A stretch of 64,000 nt of DNA from an uncultured Verrucomicrobiota bacterium. GTDB taxonomy: Bacteria; Verrucomicrobiota; Verrucomicrobiia; Opitutales; Opitutaceae. Location: positions 44,728 to 108,727 of the forward strand of contig CAJXQX010000002.1 of NCBI GenBank assembly GCA_913058185.1, in the 5' to 3' direction. Made by a program: the position numbers and the translations under genes. Positions 42,369 through 51,196 of the stretch are shown here, one piece after another. Position 1 is the first letter of the stretch; every line of letters begins with the position of its first letter. The notes beneath the pieces are model-generated. The model had not been told where the DNA came from. It worked only from the letters and a program-made list of their open reading frames with translations, and did no database searches.

Positions 42369-42711
42369 ACTAAATAAGGGTATCAGGTTTAAAAATAAGG
42401 TCGCGCTTTAACTGCGATAACTCGGGAGAACGATGGACTAACATTACTGTTTCAAAAAGAAATCCTGACGACGCAAATTTTCGGAGAATTGGCCCAGCCA
42501 AAATCGATCAATTCCTACCGAGAGGCTCATAGGCCCGCAATTAATCTGGGGTGCGCAGCTGGGGAATCCAACGCGGCCTTGCCTCCATTTCGGCAACAGC
42601 GGCTAGTGAAACAAACCGCTGCAGCTGAAGAATCACTCCGTCCCTGTGGCCGTCGGCCGCTGAGGGCTCCAATACCATGGCTCAACAACCGGCCACGGTG
42701 ATGAACCCGCA
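42369..42711. other. Intergenic region upstream of fucI
   Basis: The AT-rich part (42369-42490) probably carries the fucI promoter. The GC-richer part (42490-42711) has no frame with family resemblance. No hairpin terminator for the microcompartment operon was clear. Confidence 0.5.
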
Positions 42712-43722
42712 TTAAATCGATAGTCCCAATTGGCCGAAAGCCACTTTGCGTTCTTCGAGAAGTTCTTCGTTGGATGCCGCGATCTGAGTCTTGGCGTAAT
42801 CGGAGAGTTTGATATCCCCCACTACGCGCCATTTACCCGCACCATCTACTTTGATCGGGAGCGAAGTAATGAGTCCGGCCGGCGTGCCATACTCACCATT
42901 CGAGATCACACACACACTGTGGATATCCCCGCGGGTGGGTTGGAGCAGATCTCGCACCGTATCGACGACGGCATTGGCGGCGGAAGCGGCGGAGGACGCA
43001 CCTCGAGCTTCGATAATTGCCTTGCCGCGCTGCCCCACCGTTGGAACGAACGTGTCACGCAACCAGCTTTCGTCCAGGATGACGGAAGTCGCTTTACTGC
43101 GATTGATTTTCGCGTTCTCAAAATCCGGATACATGGTCGGACTGTGATTGCCCCAGACACAAAGTTCCGTGACCTGAGCCACCGGCACACCTGCTTTTTG
43201 GGCCAGTTGGGTCTTCGCCCGATTTTCGTCGAGACGCGTCATGGCGAAGAACTGAGTATTGGGAATGGCTGGCGCACTCTTCATGGCGATGAGCGCGTTG
43301 GTATTGCAGGGGTTCCCCACGACTAGGACGCGCACGCTCGGCTTGGCGTAGTCGTTGATCGCCTTACCTTGGCCGACAAATACCTTACCGTTGATACCGA
43401 GCAAATCTGCCCGCTCCATCCCTTTTTTACGGGGAACAGATCCGACGAGCAAGGCCCAGTCGACATCTTTGAAACCAACGGATGAATCGGAGGTTTGCAC
43501 CACTTCGGTCAGCAACGGAAACGCACAGTCATCGAGTTCCATGGCGACACCTTTGAGGGGGGCCATACCGGGTTCGATTTCGATGAGGTTTAACGCCACC
43601 GGTTGGTCGGCACCAAACATGTGACCAGACGCGATACGAAAGAGCAGCGCGTAACCAATATTGCCCGCGGCACCGGTAACGGCGACGCGAATAGGAGTCT
43701 TTGGTGCGGAAAAGGAATTCAT
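42712..43722 (-). CDS. mdh: NAD-dependent malate dehydrogenase
   Basis: The 336-residue protein has the NAD-binding motif [15 protein letters not shown] and substrate loop [17 protein letters not shown], close to cytosolic-type malate dehydrogenases with the substrate-binding arginines kept, and [11 protein letters not shown] with the [13 protein letters not shown] block; the proton-relay His lies in [12 protein letters not shown]. It reduces oxaloacetate with NADH, or the reverse. It is the last gene of the microcompartment operon, 17 bases after the aldolase. A dehydrogenase of this family is known from other fucose/rhamnose compartments of this phylum, where it is thought to recycle NADH. 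No clear targeting peptide was seen. Confidence 0.93.
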   Translation of the reverse strand: MNSFSAPKTPIRVAVTGAAGNIGYALLFRIASGHMFGADQPVALNLIEIEPGMAPLKGVAMELDDCAFPLLTEVVQTSDSSVGFKDVDWALLVGSVPRKKGMERADLLGINGKVFVGQGKAINDYAKPSVRVLVVGNPCNTNALIAMKSAPAIPNTQFFAMTRLDENRAKTQLAQKAGVPVAQVTELCVWGNHSPTMYPDFENAKINRSKATSVILDESWLRDTFVPTVGQRGKAIIEARGASSAASAANAVVDTVRDLLQPTRGDIHSVCVISNGEYGTPAGLITSLPIKVDGAGKWRVVGDIKLSDYAKTQIAASNEELLEERKVAFGQLGLSI

Positions 43723-43739
43723 TATCAGTTCGGTTAGGA

Positions 43740-44831
43740 TTAGCTGAGTTTCGCCATGATCTGGTCGGTGATCTTCTTCACCAACGCTTCATCGACGGCG
43801 CCGGCTGGGGCCGGAGTTTCGCATGAGCAGGCCCCTCCTGCGGGTTCCGTGTTCACCGTAAATTCACCGGCATCACACAGCTCGCATTCCTTGAGCTCAT
43901 CCAGACGATGATCAGGCATGCCAAGTTTTTTGCGGATGGTGATCAGGTCTTTCAGCTTATCAGGGCTGTAAGATTTGGGTCCACCGAGTTGCATGGAGAT
44001 CGAAACAGTCTGACAGAAAGCGTCGGTATTCTCCATTTTCCAATAGGCGTCTTCCACGTCGTTACCCCAGCAGATCACGCCGTGATTCTGCATCAGGATC
44101 GACTGGTGACGTTTGGCGAGCGCGCCGACTTCCTTGGCATTTTCCGGCGTGCCGGGAGTTTGGTAACTGGCAAATCCGATCTCGCCGAGGAACACCTCTG
44201 GCTCAGGAATCAAACAGGACGGAGGCACCACGCCAGCGACCGCAAAAGCCGTGGCGTAAACTGGATGAGCATGCACGCAGGACTTGGCTTTCGGCTCGGA
44301 CTTCATGATGCCGAGGTGAGTATTGACCTCGGAAGTGCGCGGACGCGTTCCGGCGATTTGATTGCCATCCAAATCGACCATACAAATATCATCTGCGGTC
44401 ATAAATCCCTTGGAGATCAAGGTCGGCGTGCAGAGGACGAGATTGTCCCCCACCCGCACGGTGATGTTACCACCGTTACCGTCGACGTAACCCTTGTTCC
44501 AGATGCGTTCACCTATTTTGCAAATGCGTTCCTTGATCACCTGAATTTCCTTGGAGTAGAAGAAGCGTTCGATCTCGGCGGCCGTCTTGGCATCACCCCC
44601 TGGCTTCCAATCGTAAACCGCATTGGGCAGCACGGGATCATGGATCTTAACCGGGCCACCGACCACGGCAGCAGCGGCTGGGGCCACGCTCTTCTTCGGA
44701 GCAGAACGACGATGCTGGCGCATCAGGTCGTGTGCCATGGGCGTGAGCTTGGCATCGGCCGGCACTTGATCGAGGCATTGGCCTTGTTTGATCAATAATT
44801 CGAGGTCCTTGGCGGTATAGAGCTTACTCAT
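43740..44831 (-). CDS. Microcompartment class II aldolase with targeting tails (fuculose/rhamnulose-phosphate type)
   Basis: The protein is 363 residues from the ATG at 44831, which overlaps the upstream BMC-P stop (ATGA). The catalytic domain (about 95-310) keeps zinc ligands His187 and His189 in VHAHP, His249 in QNHGVI and acidic Glu168 in SEVNTH. It should cleave L-fuculose-1-phosphate to DHAP and L-lactaldehyde inside the shell. There are extra regions: an N-terminal helix ([18 protein letters not shown]) with a linker, and a C-terminal tail with ECELC and CSC cysteines ending in the amphipathic helix [17 protein letters not shown], typical of encapsulation peptides. The family usually has about 215-260 residues, so nearly 100 residues serve targeting or assembly. 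Confidence 0.9.
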   Translation of the reverse strand: MSKLYTAKDLELLIKQGQCLDQVPADAKLTPMAHDLMRQHRRSAPKKSVAPAAAAVVGGPVKIHDPVLPNAVYDWKPGGDAKTAAEIERFFYSKEIQVIKERICKIGERIWNKGYVDGNGGNITVRVGDNLVLCTPTLISKGFMTADDICMVDLDGNQIAGTRPRTSEVNTHLGIMKSEPKAKSCVHAHPVYATAFAVAGVVPPSCLIPEPEVFLGEIGFASYQTPGTPENAKEVGALAKRHQSILMQNHGVICWGNDVEDAYWKMENTDAFCQTVSISMQLGGPKSYSPDKLKDLITIRKKLGMPDHRLDELKECELCDAGEFTVNTEPAGGACSCETPAPAGAVDEALVKKITDQIMAKLS

Positions 44832-45169
44832 GATAATAAATTTTGGGGAATGACGTTTGAGAGTGCGCCGGCGCAAGATTGCTGCGGCGGCTGAAATTGA
44901 AAGGTGTCGAGCAGTGCGACGTTGATGGCATCGAGAGGGATGGGGTCGGGAAAAGGCTGCGACGCTTCCGCTCCCTCCACGTAGAGAATCTTGTCGCCTA
45001 CCCCCGCACCCAAGCGGTCATACACCACCGGCGTAGAGGCTTGGCCGTAGTCGCGCCGGCCGGTCAGTTCTTCCGTGCCCATCGGACTCACCATCAACCA
45101 ATTCCCCCCACTAAATTGGGGGGCGAGATCGCCGAAGGTGACTGTGCCGATAACGGTTCCAACTTTCAT
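44828..45169 (-). CDS. BMC-P shell vertex protein (EutN/CcmL family)
   Basis: The 113-residue protein has the pentamer fold text MKVGTVIGTVTF, LMVSPMG, YDRLGAGVGDKILYVEGAEA and a strand near DAINVALLDTF. It forms a pentamer that closes a vertex of the shell. It overlaps both neighbours by four bases (start with the preceding BMC-P stop, stop with the aldolase start), indicating translational coupling. The C-terminal extension (QPPQQSCAGALSNV) is longer than in the sibling pentamers. Confidence 0.92.
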   Translation of the reverse strand: MKVGTVIGTVTFGDLAPQFSGGNWLMVSPMGTEELTGRRDYGQASTPVVYDRLGAGVGDKILYVEGAEASQPFPDPIPLDAINVALLDTFQFQPPQQSCAGALSNVIPQNLLS

Positions 45170-45426
45170 GGTGTGTCGACTATTCCGATGACTTCGTTGC
45201 GGATAGGGGAATCGTCGTGACCCGTGGTCTTTTGGGTAAACGAACCATCCGTGGTGATAAAAACCAAGGCGTGGCGACCGGCGCCGAGAGGGTCGAGCGC
45301 AGCGAAAGGCGAACCCGCGTTCTGCCCGTTTTCATCGACCGGAGTGCACAGCACAATCGTCTGCCCTTTGAGACTGGGGTCACAAAAGCTGGAAGTTGCG
45401 TGTCCATCGATCCGGGCGAGTATCAT
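45166..45426 (-). CDS. BMC-P shell vertex protein (EutN/CcmL family)
   Basis: From ATG 45426 the protein is 86 residues: MILARIDGHATSSFCDPSLKG, TIVLCTPVDENG, DPLGAGRHALVFITTDGS and VIGIVDTP, a compact EutN/CcmL pentamer. A longer open frame reaches upstream to 45585 but overlaps the aldehyde dehydrogenase gene and lacks family resemblance, so it was not used. It is 19 bases after that gene and overlaps the next BMC-P gene by four bases. Confidence 0.92.
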   Translation of the reverse strand: MILARIDGHATSSFCDPSLKGQTIVLCTPVDENGQNAGSPFAALDPLGAGRHALVFITTDGSFTQKTTGHDDSPIRNEVIGIVDTP

Positions 45427-45445
45427 CGAGAGTTCGGAAGTCGAA

Positions 45446-46882
45446 TCAGATGATGTTAAGCTGGTCCACCAGCGTGCAGCGGCGGAAGCGAGTGAAGGTG
45501 CGCGGAGTGGTAATCCCTTCGCCCGTGGTGGTGGCGATGGAGAAGCTGATGTAACCTTCTCCCCCCATGCCCAGACCAGCGACACACGGACCGTTCTTAA
45601 TAAAGAGCGTGGTGTCCATGGCTCGAGCCATGTGGGTCATGTTTGCGACATTCATGGTGTGAACCATGGCGGAGTGCTTGTAACCGTGCTCGGATTCCTT
45701 GGCGGCAGCGACGGCTTCGGCGAAGTTGTTGGAACGCACGATCGGCAACAGCGGCATCATCTGCTCCTCGACGACCAACAGATCGTCGGCGGCCGTTTCG
45801 GCAATGAGCATCTCGACCTTGGAATCGATGGAGAGACCGGCGATGGCCGCGAGCTTTTGCGGGGAGGCCCCCACGTAAGCCCGATTGAGCACCGCATGGG
45901 AACAACCACCGTCGTCGGGACGGAAAGTGAAGACTTCCTTCTTAATCGCCTCAACCTGGCGGGAGTTCAGGAGCACCGCACCCTGACGTTTGAAGGCGTC
46001 CAAAGATTTCTGATACGCACCGCCCACGGCGAAGACTTGTTTCTCGCCGATGCAGAGCAGGTTGTTGTCGAAACCACCGCCAAAAATGATGTCGCGAGCG
46101 ACCTTGTCAAAATCCAGCGCCGGACAGTCATCGATCACGACCGGCGGATTGCCCGGACCCGCACAAATCGCGCGCTTGCCGGTCTTCATCGCCGCATCCA
46201 CGACGGCAGGACCACCGGTGATGCAAAGCAGATCAACGTGATCCGAAGCGCAGAGCTCGTTGAAAGATTCGATCGAGGGTTTCTCGACCGTGCAGACTAA
46301 GTTGGTGATCCCGAGCTCGGCTTTGATCGCCTCATTGAACTCATGCACCGCCATGGCAGCACAAGCGGCGCCACCGGGATGCGGGTTGAACACGACGGAG
46401 TTTCCGGCTGCGACCATGTTGACGATATTTCCGGCCATCGTAGGCACCGAGTGCGTGACGGGTAGGATCGAGCCCACCACCCCAAAAGGCGCGCACTCGT
46501 CCATCGTAATACCGGCGTCACCGCTCATGCCGGTGGGCACGAGGTATTCGGTGCCGAGCACATTTTTGATGCCGTGCAGCTTGCCGATCTTGTGGTCGAG
46601 GCGACCGATCTTGGTCTCTTCAAATTCTACCGTGCCCCAGCGGTCCGCGTTATCGGCACACATGGTTTTGACAATCTCAACCACCTTGGCGCGGGCGGCC
46701 CATCCCTTCTTGGACAGCTGTTCAAAACCACTCCGAGCCGCTTGGGCGGCGGAGTTAGCATCGTCAAATACACCATGCCGACCGGGCCGGGTGGTCACGG
46801 AAGGAGTGCCTCCGTTGACCTTCAGTTGGGAGAGGACTTCGGCGACCACATTGCGGATCGCGGCTTCGCTGTATTGACTCAT
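45446..46882 (-). CDS. CoA-acylating aldehyde dehydrogenase (microcompartment, PduP/EutE type)
   Basis: The 478-residue protein begins with an encapsulation-type amphipathic helix (residues 3-20, YSEAAIRNVVAEVLSQL) and a Thr/Pro linker. The dehydrogenase domain has GVVGSILPVTHSVPTMAGN, a substrate/cofactor stretch GNSVVFNPHPGG and catalytic Cys277 in FDNNLLCIGEKQ. It should oxidise L-lactaldehyde with NAD and CoA to lactyl-CoA inside the shell, using aldehyde released by the aldolase and feeding the PduL-type phosphotransacylase. It lies between BMC-P genes in the operon. Confidence 0.94.
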   Translation of the reverse strand: MSQYSEAAIRNVVAEVLSQLKVNGGTPSVTTRPGRHGVFDDANSAAQAARSGFEQLSKKGWAARAKVVEIVKTMCADNADRWGTVEFEETKIGRLDHKIGKLHGIKNVLGTEYLVPTGMSGDAGITMDECAPFGVVGSILPVTHSVPTMAGNIVNMVAAGNSVVFNPHPGGAACAAMAVHEFNEAIKAELGITNLVCTVEKPSIESFNELCASDHVDLLCITGGPAVVDAAMKTGKRAICAGPGNPPVVIDDCPALDFDKVARDIIFGGGFDNNLLCIGEKQVFAVGGAYQKSLDAFKRQGAVLLNSRQVEAIKKEVFTFRPDDGGCSHAVLNRAYVGASPQKLAAIAGLSIDSKVEMLIAETAADDLLVVEEQMMPLLPIVRSNNFAEAVAAAKESEHGYKHSAMVHTMNVANMTHMARAMDTTLFIKNGPCVAGLGMGGEGYISFSIATTTGEGITTPRTFTRFRRCTLVDQLNII

Positions 46883-46906
46883 GATTTAATTTTCCTCCGA
46901 CGGACT

Positions 46907-47221
46907 TTAATTGTCCCTTGCGGTATAGGTTTTTTTGCCGAGCACATTGACCGTATCGACCAGCCCGACGATGGCCGCATCGACCGGCAGGGACTTCAGC
47001 CCGGTGGCCTGACGGGCCGAACTGCCTTGAGCGATCATAACCAACTCGCCTTCACCGGCACCTAGCGTGTCGATGGCAACGATGGTATTGGCCCCGGGTT
47101 TGAATTTCCCGGGGTCCTCGGGATCGATCAACATAGGCCGGACCATGAGCAGCTTGCGGCCGCGCATGCTCTCGTCCTTTTTGGTCGAAACGACCGAGCC
47201 GATAACTCTAGCCAAATACAT
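46907..47221 (-). CDS. BMC-P shell vertex protein (EutN/CcmL family)
   Basis: The 104-residue protein reads MYLARVIGSVVSTKKDESM, KLLMVRPM, TIVAIDTLGAGEGELVMIAQGS and DAAIVGLVDTVNVLGK, a classic EutN/CcmL pentamer. It is the third pentamer gene of the operon and starts four bases before the end of the BMC-H gene upstream. Three different pentamers per locus is the usual state for this compartment type. Confidence 0.95.
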   Translation of the reverse strand: MYLARVIGSVVSTKKDESMRGRKLLMVRPMLIDPEDPGKFKPGANTIVAIDTLGAGEGELVMIAQGSSARQATGLKSLPVDAAIVGLVDTVNVLGKKTYTARDN

Positions 47222-47225
47222 AGCG

Positions 47226-47531
47226 TTATTTACCCGCGCGTTTAGCGGCTGGCTTGGAGTGAGGAATGATGGTCTCGGTATCGCTGTGCGGACGGGCGAT
47301 AACGTGAGCGCTGACGACCTCGCCGTGTTGGCTGGCGGAGTCGGCCCCTGATTCGATCGCTGCTTTGACGGAGGCGACGTCGCCTCGGATGGTCACACTG
47401 ACGAGGGCGCTGCCTACTCCGGTAATAGGACCGGCGATATCCACGTTAGCGGATTTGAGCATCGCGTCTGTGCCTTGCACGAGGGCGATGAGGCCTTTGG
47501 TTTCGAGAATTCCGATTGCTTGAGTTGCCAT
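47226..47531 (-). CDS. BMC-H shell hexamer protein
   Basis: From ATG 47531 the protein has 101 residues: MATQAIGILETKGLIALVQG, then VTIRGDVASVKAAIESGAD and HVIARPHSDTETI, the standard single-domain BMC fold. The tail (PHSKPAAKRAGK) is longer and more basic than in the two other hexamers. An open frame continues upstream to 47639 but runs into the acetate kinase gene. It forms hexamers that tile the shell faces, with a central pore for small metabolites. Confidence 0.95.
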   Translation of the reverse strand: MATQAIGILETKGLIALVQGTDAMLKSANVDIAGPITGVGSALVSVTIRGDVASVKAAIESGADSASQHGEVVSAHVIARPHSDTETIIPHSKPAAKRAGK

Positions 47532-47574
47532 GATTTTGGTTGGGGTTGGTGGCTCGTAGAGCCGTTGTTGAGTT

Positions 47575-48771
47575 TTAGGAAAGAGCGTCGCCGACGGCGA
47601 CGTGACGAAAGACTTCGCGGGCGATGACCAGTTCTTCATTGGCTGGGATCACGACCACTTTGATGCGGGAATTGGCGGCACTGATGACGCCTTCTTTGCC
47701 ACCTCGCACGGCGGCGTTGGCAGCGGGGTCGATGATGACCCCGAGTTCTTGGAGATTCGCGCACACTGCGGCGCGGAGGGTGGCGTCGTTTTCGCCGATA
47801 CCCGCGGTGAAACTGATCACTTCAGCCCCACCCATTTTGAAAAAGAATGAACCCGCCCAATGCCGGATCGAATCGATCAATGCATCATTGGCGAGTTGAG
47901 CGTCTGCATTGCCCGCGAGGGCCGCATCTCTGATGTCGCGAGCGTCGTTGCTCACGCCGGACAAACCGAGCAATCCACTTTGTTTGGTGAGTTGCGCTTC
48001 GGCCTCATCGACGGTGATCCCCAGCATTTTGCAGGCGTAGGGAATGGCCATCGCATCGAGGTCACCCACGCGGTTGTTTTGGGGCAGGCCACTTTGCGGG
48101 CTGAAGCCCATACTCGTGCCTATCGCGAGTCCGTTGTGAATGCCCGTCACCGAACTGCTGCCACCGAGGTGACAGGAAATTACGCGAAGCGGGGCACCGT
48201 TAAAGTCACCTGGTCCCTGCACGTAGAGCTGACGCACGCGTTCAGCGACATCCTCACGTTCCATCAATTCTGCGGTCCGTTCGGCGATGAATTTGTGGCT
48301 GGCTCCGTGGAAACCATAACGGCGAATACCCAAATCACGCCAGGCCGACGGGATGGCATAATTTGCGGCCGCTGCCTCCACCCATTGGTAAAAGGCCGTT
48401 TCGAAGAGCGCCACGCGACGGACTCCGGGGCACCGCTGTTGAAAACAACGAATCCCCTCAGCGTAGGCCGGGTTGTGCGCAGGAGCGACTTCCTTGAAAC
48501 CTTCCAGGGCATCGAGGACACGGTCATCGGCATCCACACAGCCAGTGAGGTCCTTACCGAGAACGGTTTTGAACCCGACAGCATCGAGTTCGTCCGCCGA
48601 ACCGAGATGACCCTCCGCCACCAAATCCTCCAACATCTTTTCGATGCAGGCGGTATAATCGGACACGCGCTCGAACCCACCACTGGTGAGCATCGACGCC
48701 CCCGCCTCCGACATATCGAACAAACGATACTTGAAGGAGGTGGAACCAAGGTTGGCGACGAGAACGTTCAT
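47575..48771 (-). CDS. ackA: Acetate/propionate-type kinase of the microcompartment
   Basis: The 398-residue protein has the family start MNVLVANLGSTSFKYRLF, then FETAFYQ, RYGFHGASHKFIAERTAEL, SCHLGGSSSVTGIHNG, FSPQSGLPQNNRVGDLD and FTAGIGENDATLRAAV, which together define the acetokinase family. It uses acyl-phosphate and ADP to make ATP; in this operon the acyl group is most likely lactyl (from lactaldehyde) rather than acetyl. It lies between BMC-H genes with 28-43 base gaps. No targeting helix is evident. Confidence 0.93.
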   Translation of the reverse strand: MNVLVANLGSTSFKYRLFDMSEAGASMLTSGGFERVSDYTACIEKMLEDLVAEGHLGSADELDAVGFKTVLGKDLTGCVDADDRVLDALEGFKEVAPAHNPAYAEGIRCFQQRCPGVRRVALFETAFYQWVEAAAANYAIPSAWRDLGIRRYGFHGASHKFIAERTAELMEREDVAERVRQLYVQGPGDFNGAPLRVISCHLGGSSSVTGIHNGLAIGTSMGFSPQSGLPQNNRVGDLDAMAIPYACKMLGITVDEAEAQLTKQSGLLGLSGVSNDARDIRDAALAGNADAQLANDALIDSIRHWAGSFFFKMGGAEVISFTAGIGENDATLRAAVCANLQELGVIIDPAANAAVRGGKEGVISAANSRIKVVVIPANEELVIAREVFRHVAVGDALS

Positions 48772-48799
48772 CCGATCGGATTCAGAATACTAGGAACGA

Positions 48800-49078
48800 C
48801 TATCCGATCCAGCTACCGAGCTTGCTCAGATCGTTGTGGGGACGAGGGATCACTTGCACCGAGACCACTTCACCCACTTGGGAGGCAGCTTCGGCGCCGG
48901 CTTCAACTGCAGCTTTAACGGCGGCGACATCACCGCTGAAGAATCCCGTTACGAGACCCGAACCGATTTTCTCCCAGCCGTTCATTTTGACGTCGGCCGA
49001 TTTGAGAGCGGCGTCGGAGGCTTCAATGAGGCTGATGAGCCCCTTGGTTTCGATCATTCCAATTGCTTGTTTTGACAT
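48800..49078 (-). CDS. BMC-H shell hexamer protein
   Basis: The 92-residue protein reads [20 protein letters not shown], then [22 protein letters not shown] and [15 protein letters not shown], a canonical BMC-H hexamer. It is closest in layout to the next gene at 49102. It forms part of the shell facets around the fucose-degrading enzymes. Confidence 0.96.
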   Translation of the reverse strand: MSKQAIGMIETKGLISLIEASDAALKSADVKMNGWEKIGSGLVTGFFSGDVAAVKAAVEAGAEAASQVGEVVSVQVIPRPHNDLSKLGSWIG

Positions 49079-49101
49079 ATTGATTGGTCCTTAGTTGAGG
49101 G

Positions 49102-49371
49102 TTAAGCGCCGAAGTTTTTGAGCAGATCGTCGTGAGGACGTGCGATTACATTGGAGGAGACCAGCTCCCCCACCCGATTGGCAGCTTCCGCCCCGGCTTC
49201 CACCGCGGCCTTCACGCTACCCACGTCTCCTTTGACGATCACGGTAAGAAAGCCGCCGCCGATGGAGATTTGCTTTACGAGCGTCACGGACGCGGCCTTA
49301 GCCATTGCGTCGCTCGCTTCGATTGAGCCGGTGAGGCCCTTGGTTTCGATCAATCCGATTGATTCACTCAT
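49102..49371 (-). CDS. BMC-H shell hexamer protein
   Basis: The 89-residue protein reads MSESIGLIETKGLTGSIEAS, then [21 protein letters not shown] and NVIARPHDDLLKNF, a canonical BMC-H hexamer. It lies between the PduL-type gene and the second hexamer gene. No BMC-T (trimer) gene occurs in the locus. Confidence 0.96.
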   Translation of the reverse strand: MSESIGLIETKGLTGSIEASDAMAKAASVTLVKQISIGGGFLTVIVKGDVGSVKAAVEAGAEAANRVGELVSSNVIARPHDDLLKNFGA

Positions 49372-49432
49372 TACTTTATTGGGTTAAGGTTTCTAACGTT
49401 TGGTTTTTGGGAAATTCCGTTTCCGGGAAAGG

Positions 49433-50101
49433 CTACTTGATGAGTTCACACTTCACGTCCGGGCCGAGCCCACAGGCGTTGGCTTCGTCGGTATCAATGT
49501 GCACCTCGAGTTTGAAAGAGGGGTCCACGCGCACAAAAATTCGGTCAAAAGTCACGCCGAGGTCACCGCCTACGCGGAGCTTCATGTAACTCTTGTTTTC
49601 CACTCCATAAAACGCCGCGTCGGCCGGCGCCATATGCACGTGGGGAGCAGCGCGAATCGCCCCCTCTTCCATTTCGAGAAAACCGGCCGGCCCCATGAGC
49701 ATACAACCGGGCGTGCCCGCAATGTTGCCGGAGTTCGTGACTGGAACTTTGAAACCGAGTGAAATCGAATCGGTGTAGGAGAGCTCGACCTGGTTGAAGT
49801 CCCGGCATGGACCGAGAATACGCAGATTGGAGATCACCCGACTCCGAGGTCCGATCAATGTGACGGATTCTTGCGCCGCATATTGGTCCTTCTGGTAGAG
49901 CATCTTCATCGGCTTCAACTCATGCCCCTTACCGAAAAGGATCTCCACCGCCTCTTGCGACAGGTGGCAATGACGGGCGCTCGAATTCACCACCAATGGG
50001 TTGGCTCCCACCTTGGCGATGGGTGAAACGGCCTCGGTCTGACGACTGAGACTGGTTCGGACGAGTTGCTCTATTTGGGCTCTATTGAGGGTAGAATTCA
50101 T
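49433..50101 (-). CDS. PduL-type phosphotransacylase
   Basis: From ATG 50101 the protein has 222 residues. It starts with an amphipathic helix (LNRAQIEQLVRTSLSRQ) typical of an encapsulation peptide and has the two PduL barrel zinc sites: His44 and His46 in SARHCHLS and His155 and His157 in APHVHM. It should convert lactyl-CoA and phosphate to lactyl-phosphate and CoA inside the shell, recycling CoA for the dehydrogenase. It is the first gene of the minus-strand operon and diverges from the DeoR gene across 112 AT-rich bases. Confidence 0.94.
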   Translation of the reverse strand: MNSTLNRAQIEQLVRTSLSRQTEAVSPIAKVGANPLVVNSSARHCHLSQEAVEILFGKGHELKPMKMLYQKDQYAAQESVTLIGPRSRVISNLRILGPCRDFNQVELSYTDSISLGFKVPVTNSGNIAGTPGCMLMGPAGFLEMEEGAIRAAPHVHMAPADAAFYGVENKSYMKLRVGGDLGVTFDRIFVRVDPSFKLEVHIDTDEANACGLGPDVKCELIK

Positions 50102-50213
50102 TAAACCACTGTTGGGTTTTTGTTGGAATTGAGATAATAAACCCAATATTTCCCACATTTAGTCAACATATATATTGAGTTTTCACAGATTTTCCCAATT
50201 TTATCCTCACCTC
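50102..50213. promoter_or_regulatory. Divergent promoter region with candidate DeoR half-sites
   Basis: TTGGGTTT (50112-50119) and AAACCCAA (50139-50146) form an inverted pair with 19 bases between. TTTCCCAC (about 50149) and TTTCCCAA (50191-50198) are further half-site-like texts. The region is very AT-rich and carries both promoters. The DeoR protein encoded at 50214 is the likely ligand. Confidence 0.5.
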
Positions 50214-51020
50214 ATGCTAGCCCCCCAACGACAACAGATCATCCTGTCTCTCCTCCAAGACCGAGGAACCGTGCGCACGATTGAGCTGGCCCAGAATTTT
50301 GGCGTGACGGACGAAACCATCCGGCGAGACCTCCAATCTCTGGCCGAGGTCCATCCCCTGAAACGGATCCATGGGGGTGCCAGCAGCCTGACGGGCCGCC
50401 CTCGCCTCCAGTCGTTCAACGAGCGCCAAAACCTGAACGTCGGTAGTAAAACCCGGATCGCGGACACGGCTCGGAGTCTCATTGAACCCGGTCACACCTA
50501 CGCTTTTGACAGCAGCACCACCGCCTTCGCTCTCGTCAGCACCCTTCCCGACCTGCCTTACCGCGTCGTGACCAATTCCTTCGCGGTCATGGAGCACGTA
50601 ACCCGTATGCAGGAAGTGGAGCTCATCTCGGTTGGCGGACGCTATCATCCCAAAACCCACACCTTTGTAGGGGGAGAAACCATCGATGGACTGCGACGCC
50701 ATAACATCCACACCGCTTTTATCTCCTGCGTCGGTTACGATCCGATCCGAGGAGCGAGCGAAGGATTCGAGGAACAGGCGACCTTCAAAACGCGACTCGT
50801 CCAGTTTGCCGAAAATGTCGTGCTGTTGGTCGACTCCAGCAAACTTAATGAACGCTCGGAGTATTTCTTTGCCGATCCGACCGAGATTACGGAGATCGTC
50901 ACCGACTCTGCGGCGGATCCCAAGTTGATCAAAAAAATCCGTAAACTCGGCATAAAATTGACCCTCGCCGACGGCACGACCAACGCATCATCGACTCCCC
51001 CCGCGGTCACGAACGCCTGA
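50214..51020 (+). CDS. DeoR-family transcriptional regulator
   Basis: From ATG 50214 the protein has 268 residues. The N-terminal winged helix has QRQQIILSLLQDRGTVRTIE, then FGVTDETIRRDLQSL and KRIHGGA, the DeoR signature. The C-terminal sugar-phosphate-binding domain has DSSTTAFALVSTLP, VTNSFAVMEHV, VGGRYHPKTHTFVGG and LLVDSSKL. It probably represses the divergent microcompartment operon and is released by fuculose-1-phosphate or DHAP-like intermediates, as with other family members; this effector is inference. Confidence 0.93.
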   Translation: MLAPQRQQIILSLLQDRGTVRTIELAQNFGVTDETIRRDLQSLAEVHPLKRIHGGASSLTGRPRLQSFNERQNLNVGSKTRIADTARSLIEPGHTYAFDSSTTAFALVSTLPDLPYRVVTNSFAVMEHVTRMQEVELISVGGRYHPKTHTFVGGETIDGLRRHNIHTAFISCVGYDPIRGASEGFEEQATFKTRLVQFAENVVLLVDSSKLNERSEYFFADPTEITEIVTDSAADPKLIKKIRKLGIKLTLADGTTNASSTPPAVTNA

Positions 51021-51196
51021 GCCCGATCCGTCCGCAAGGCCACGGCTCGTGACCAACTTCAATTCGAAATCGGGCGGAGAAAAGTCAACCAAGTGGGTGT
51101 CGCGGTTAAAACAACCGCCTTATTGATCGCGTCGCTACTGATCGATGACGTCACCGCAGAAAAGATACGCGATGCTATAGCATCAATTTCATTGGC

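Noticed and set aside
42490..42711. Open frames in the GC-rich spacer between fucI and mdh
   Set aside because: Short, arginine-rich translations in all frames with no family resemblance or start signals.
45224..46300. Plus-strand open frame opposite BMC-P and aldehyde dehydrogenase genes
   Set aside because: The minus-strand genes are certain; the frame is a product of GC-rich codon bias.
47860..48918. Plus-strand open frame opposite acetate kinase
   Set aside because: Acetate kinase motifs are complete on the minus strand and the opposite frame shows no family resemblance.
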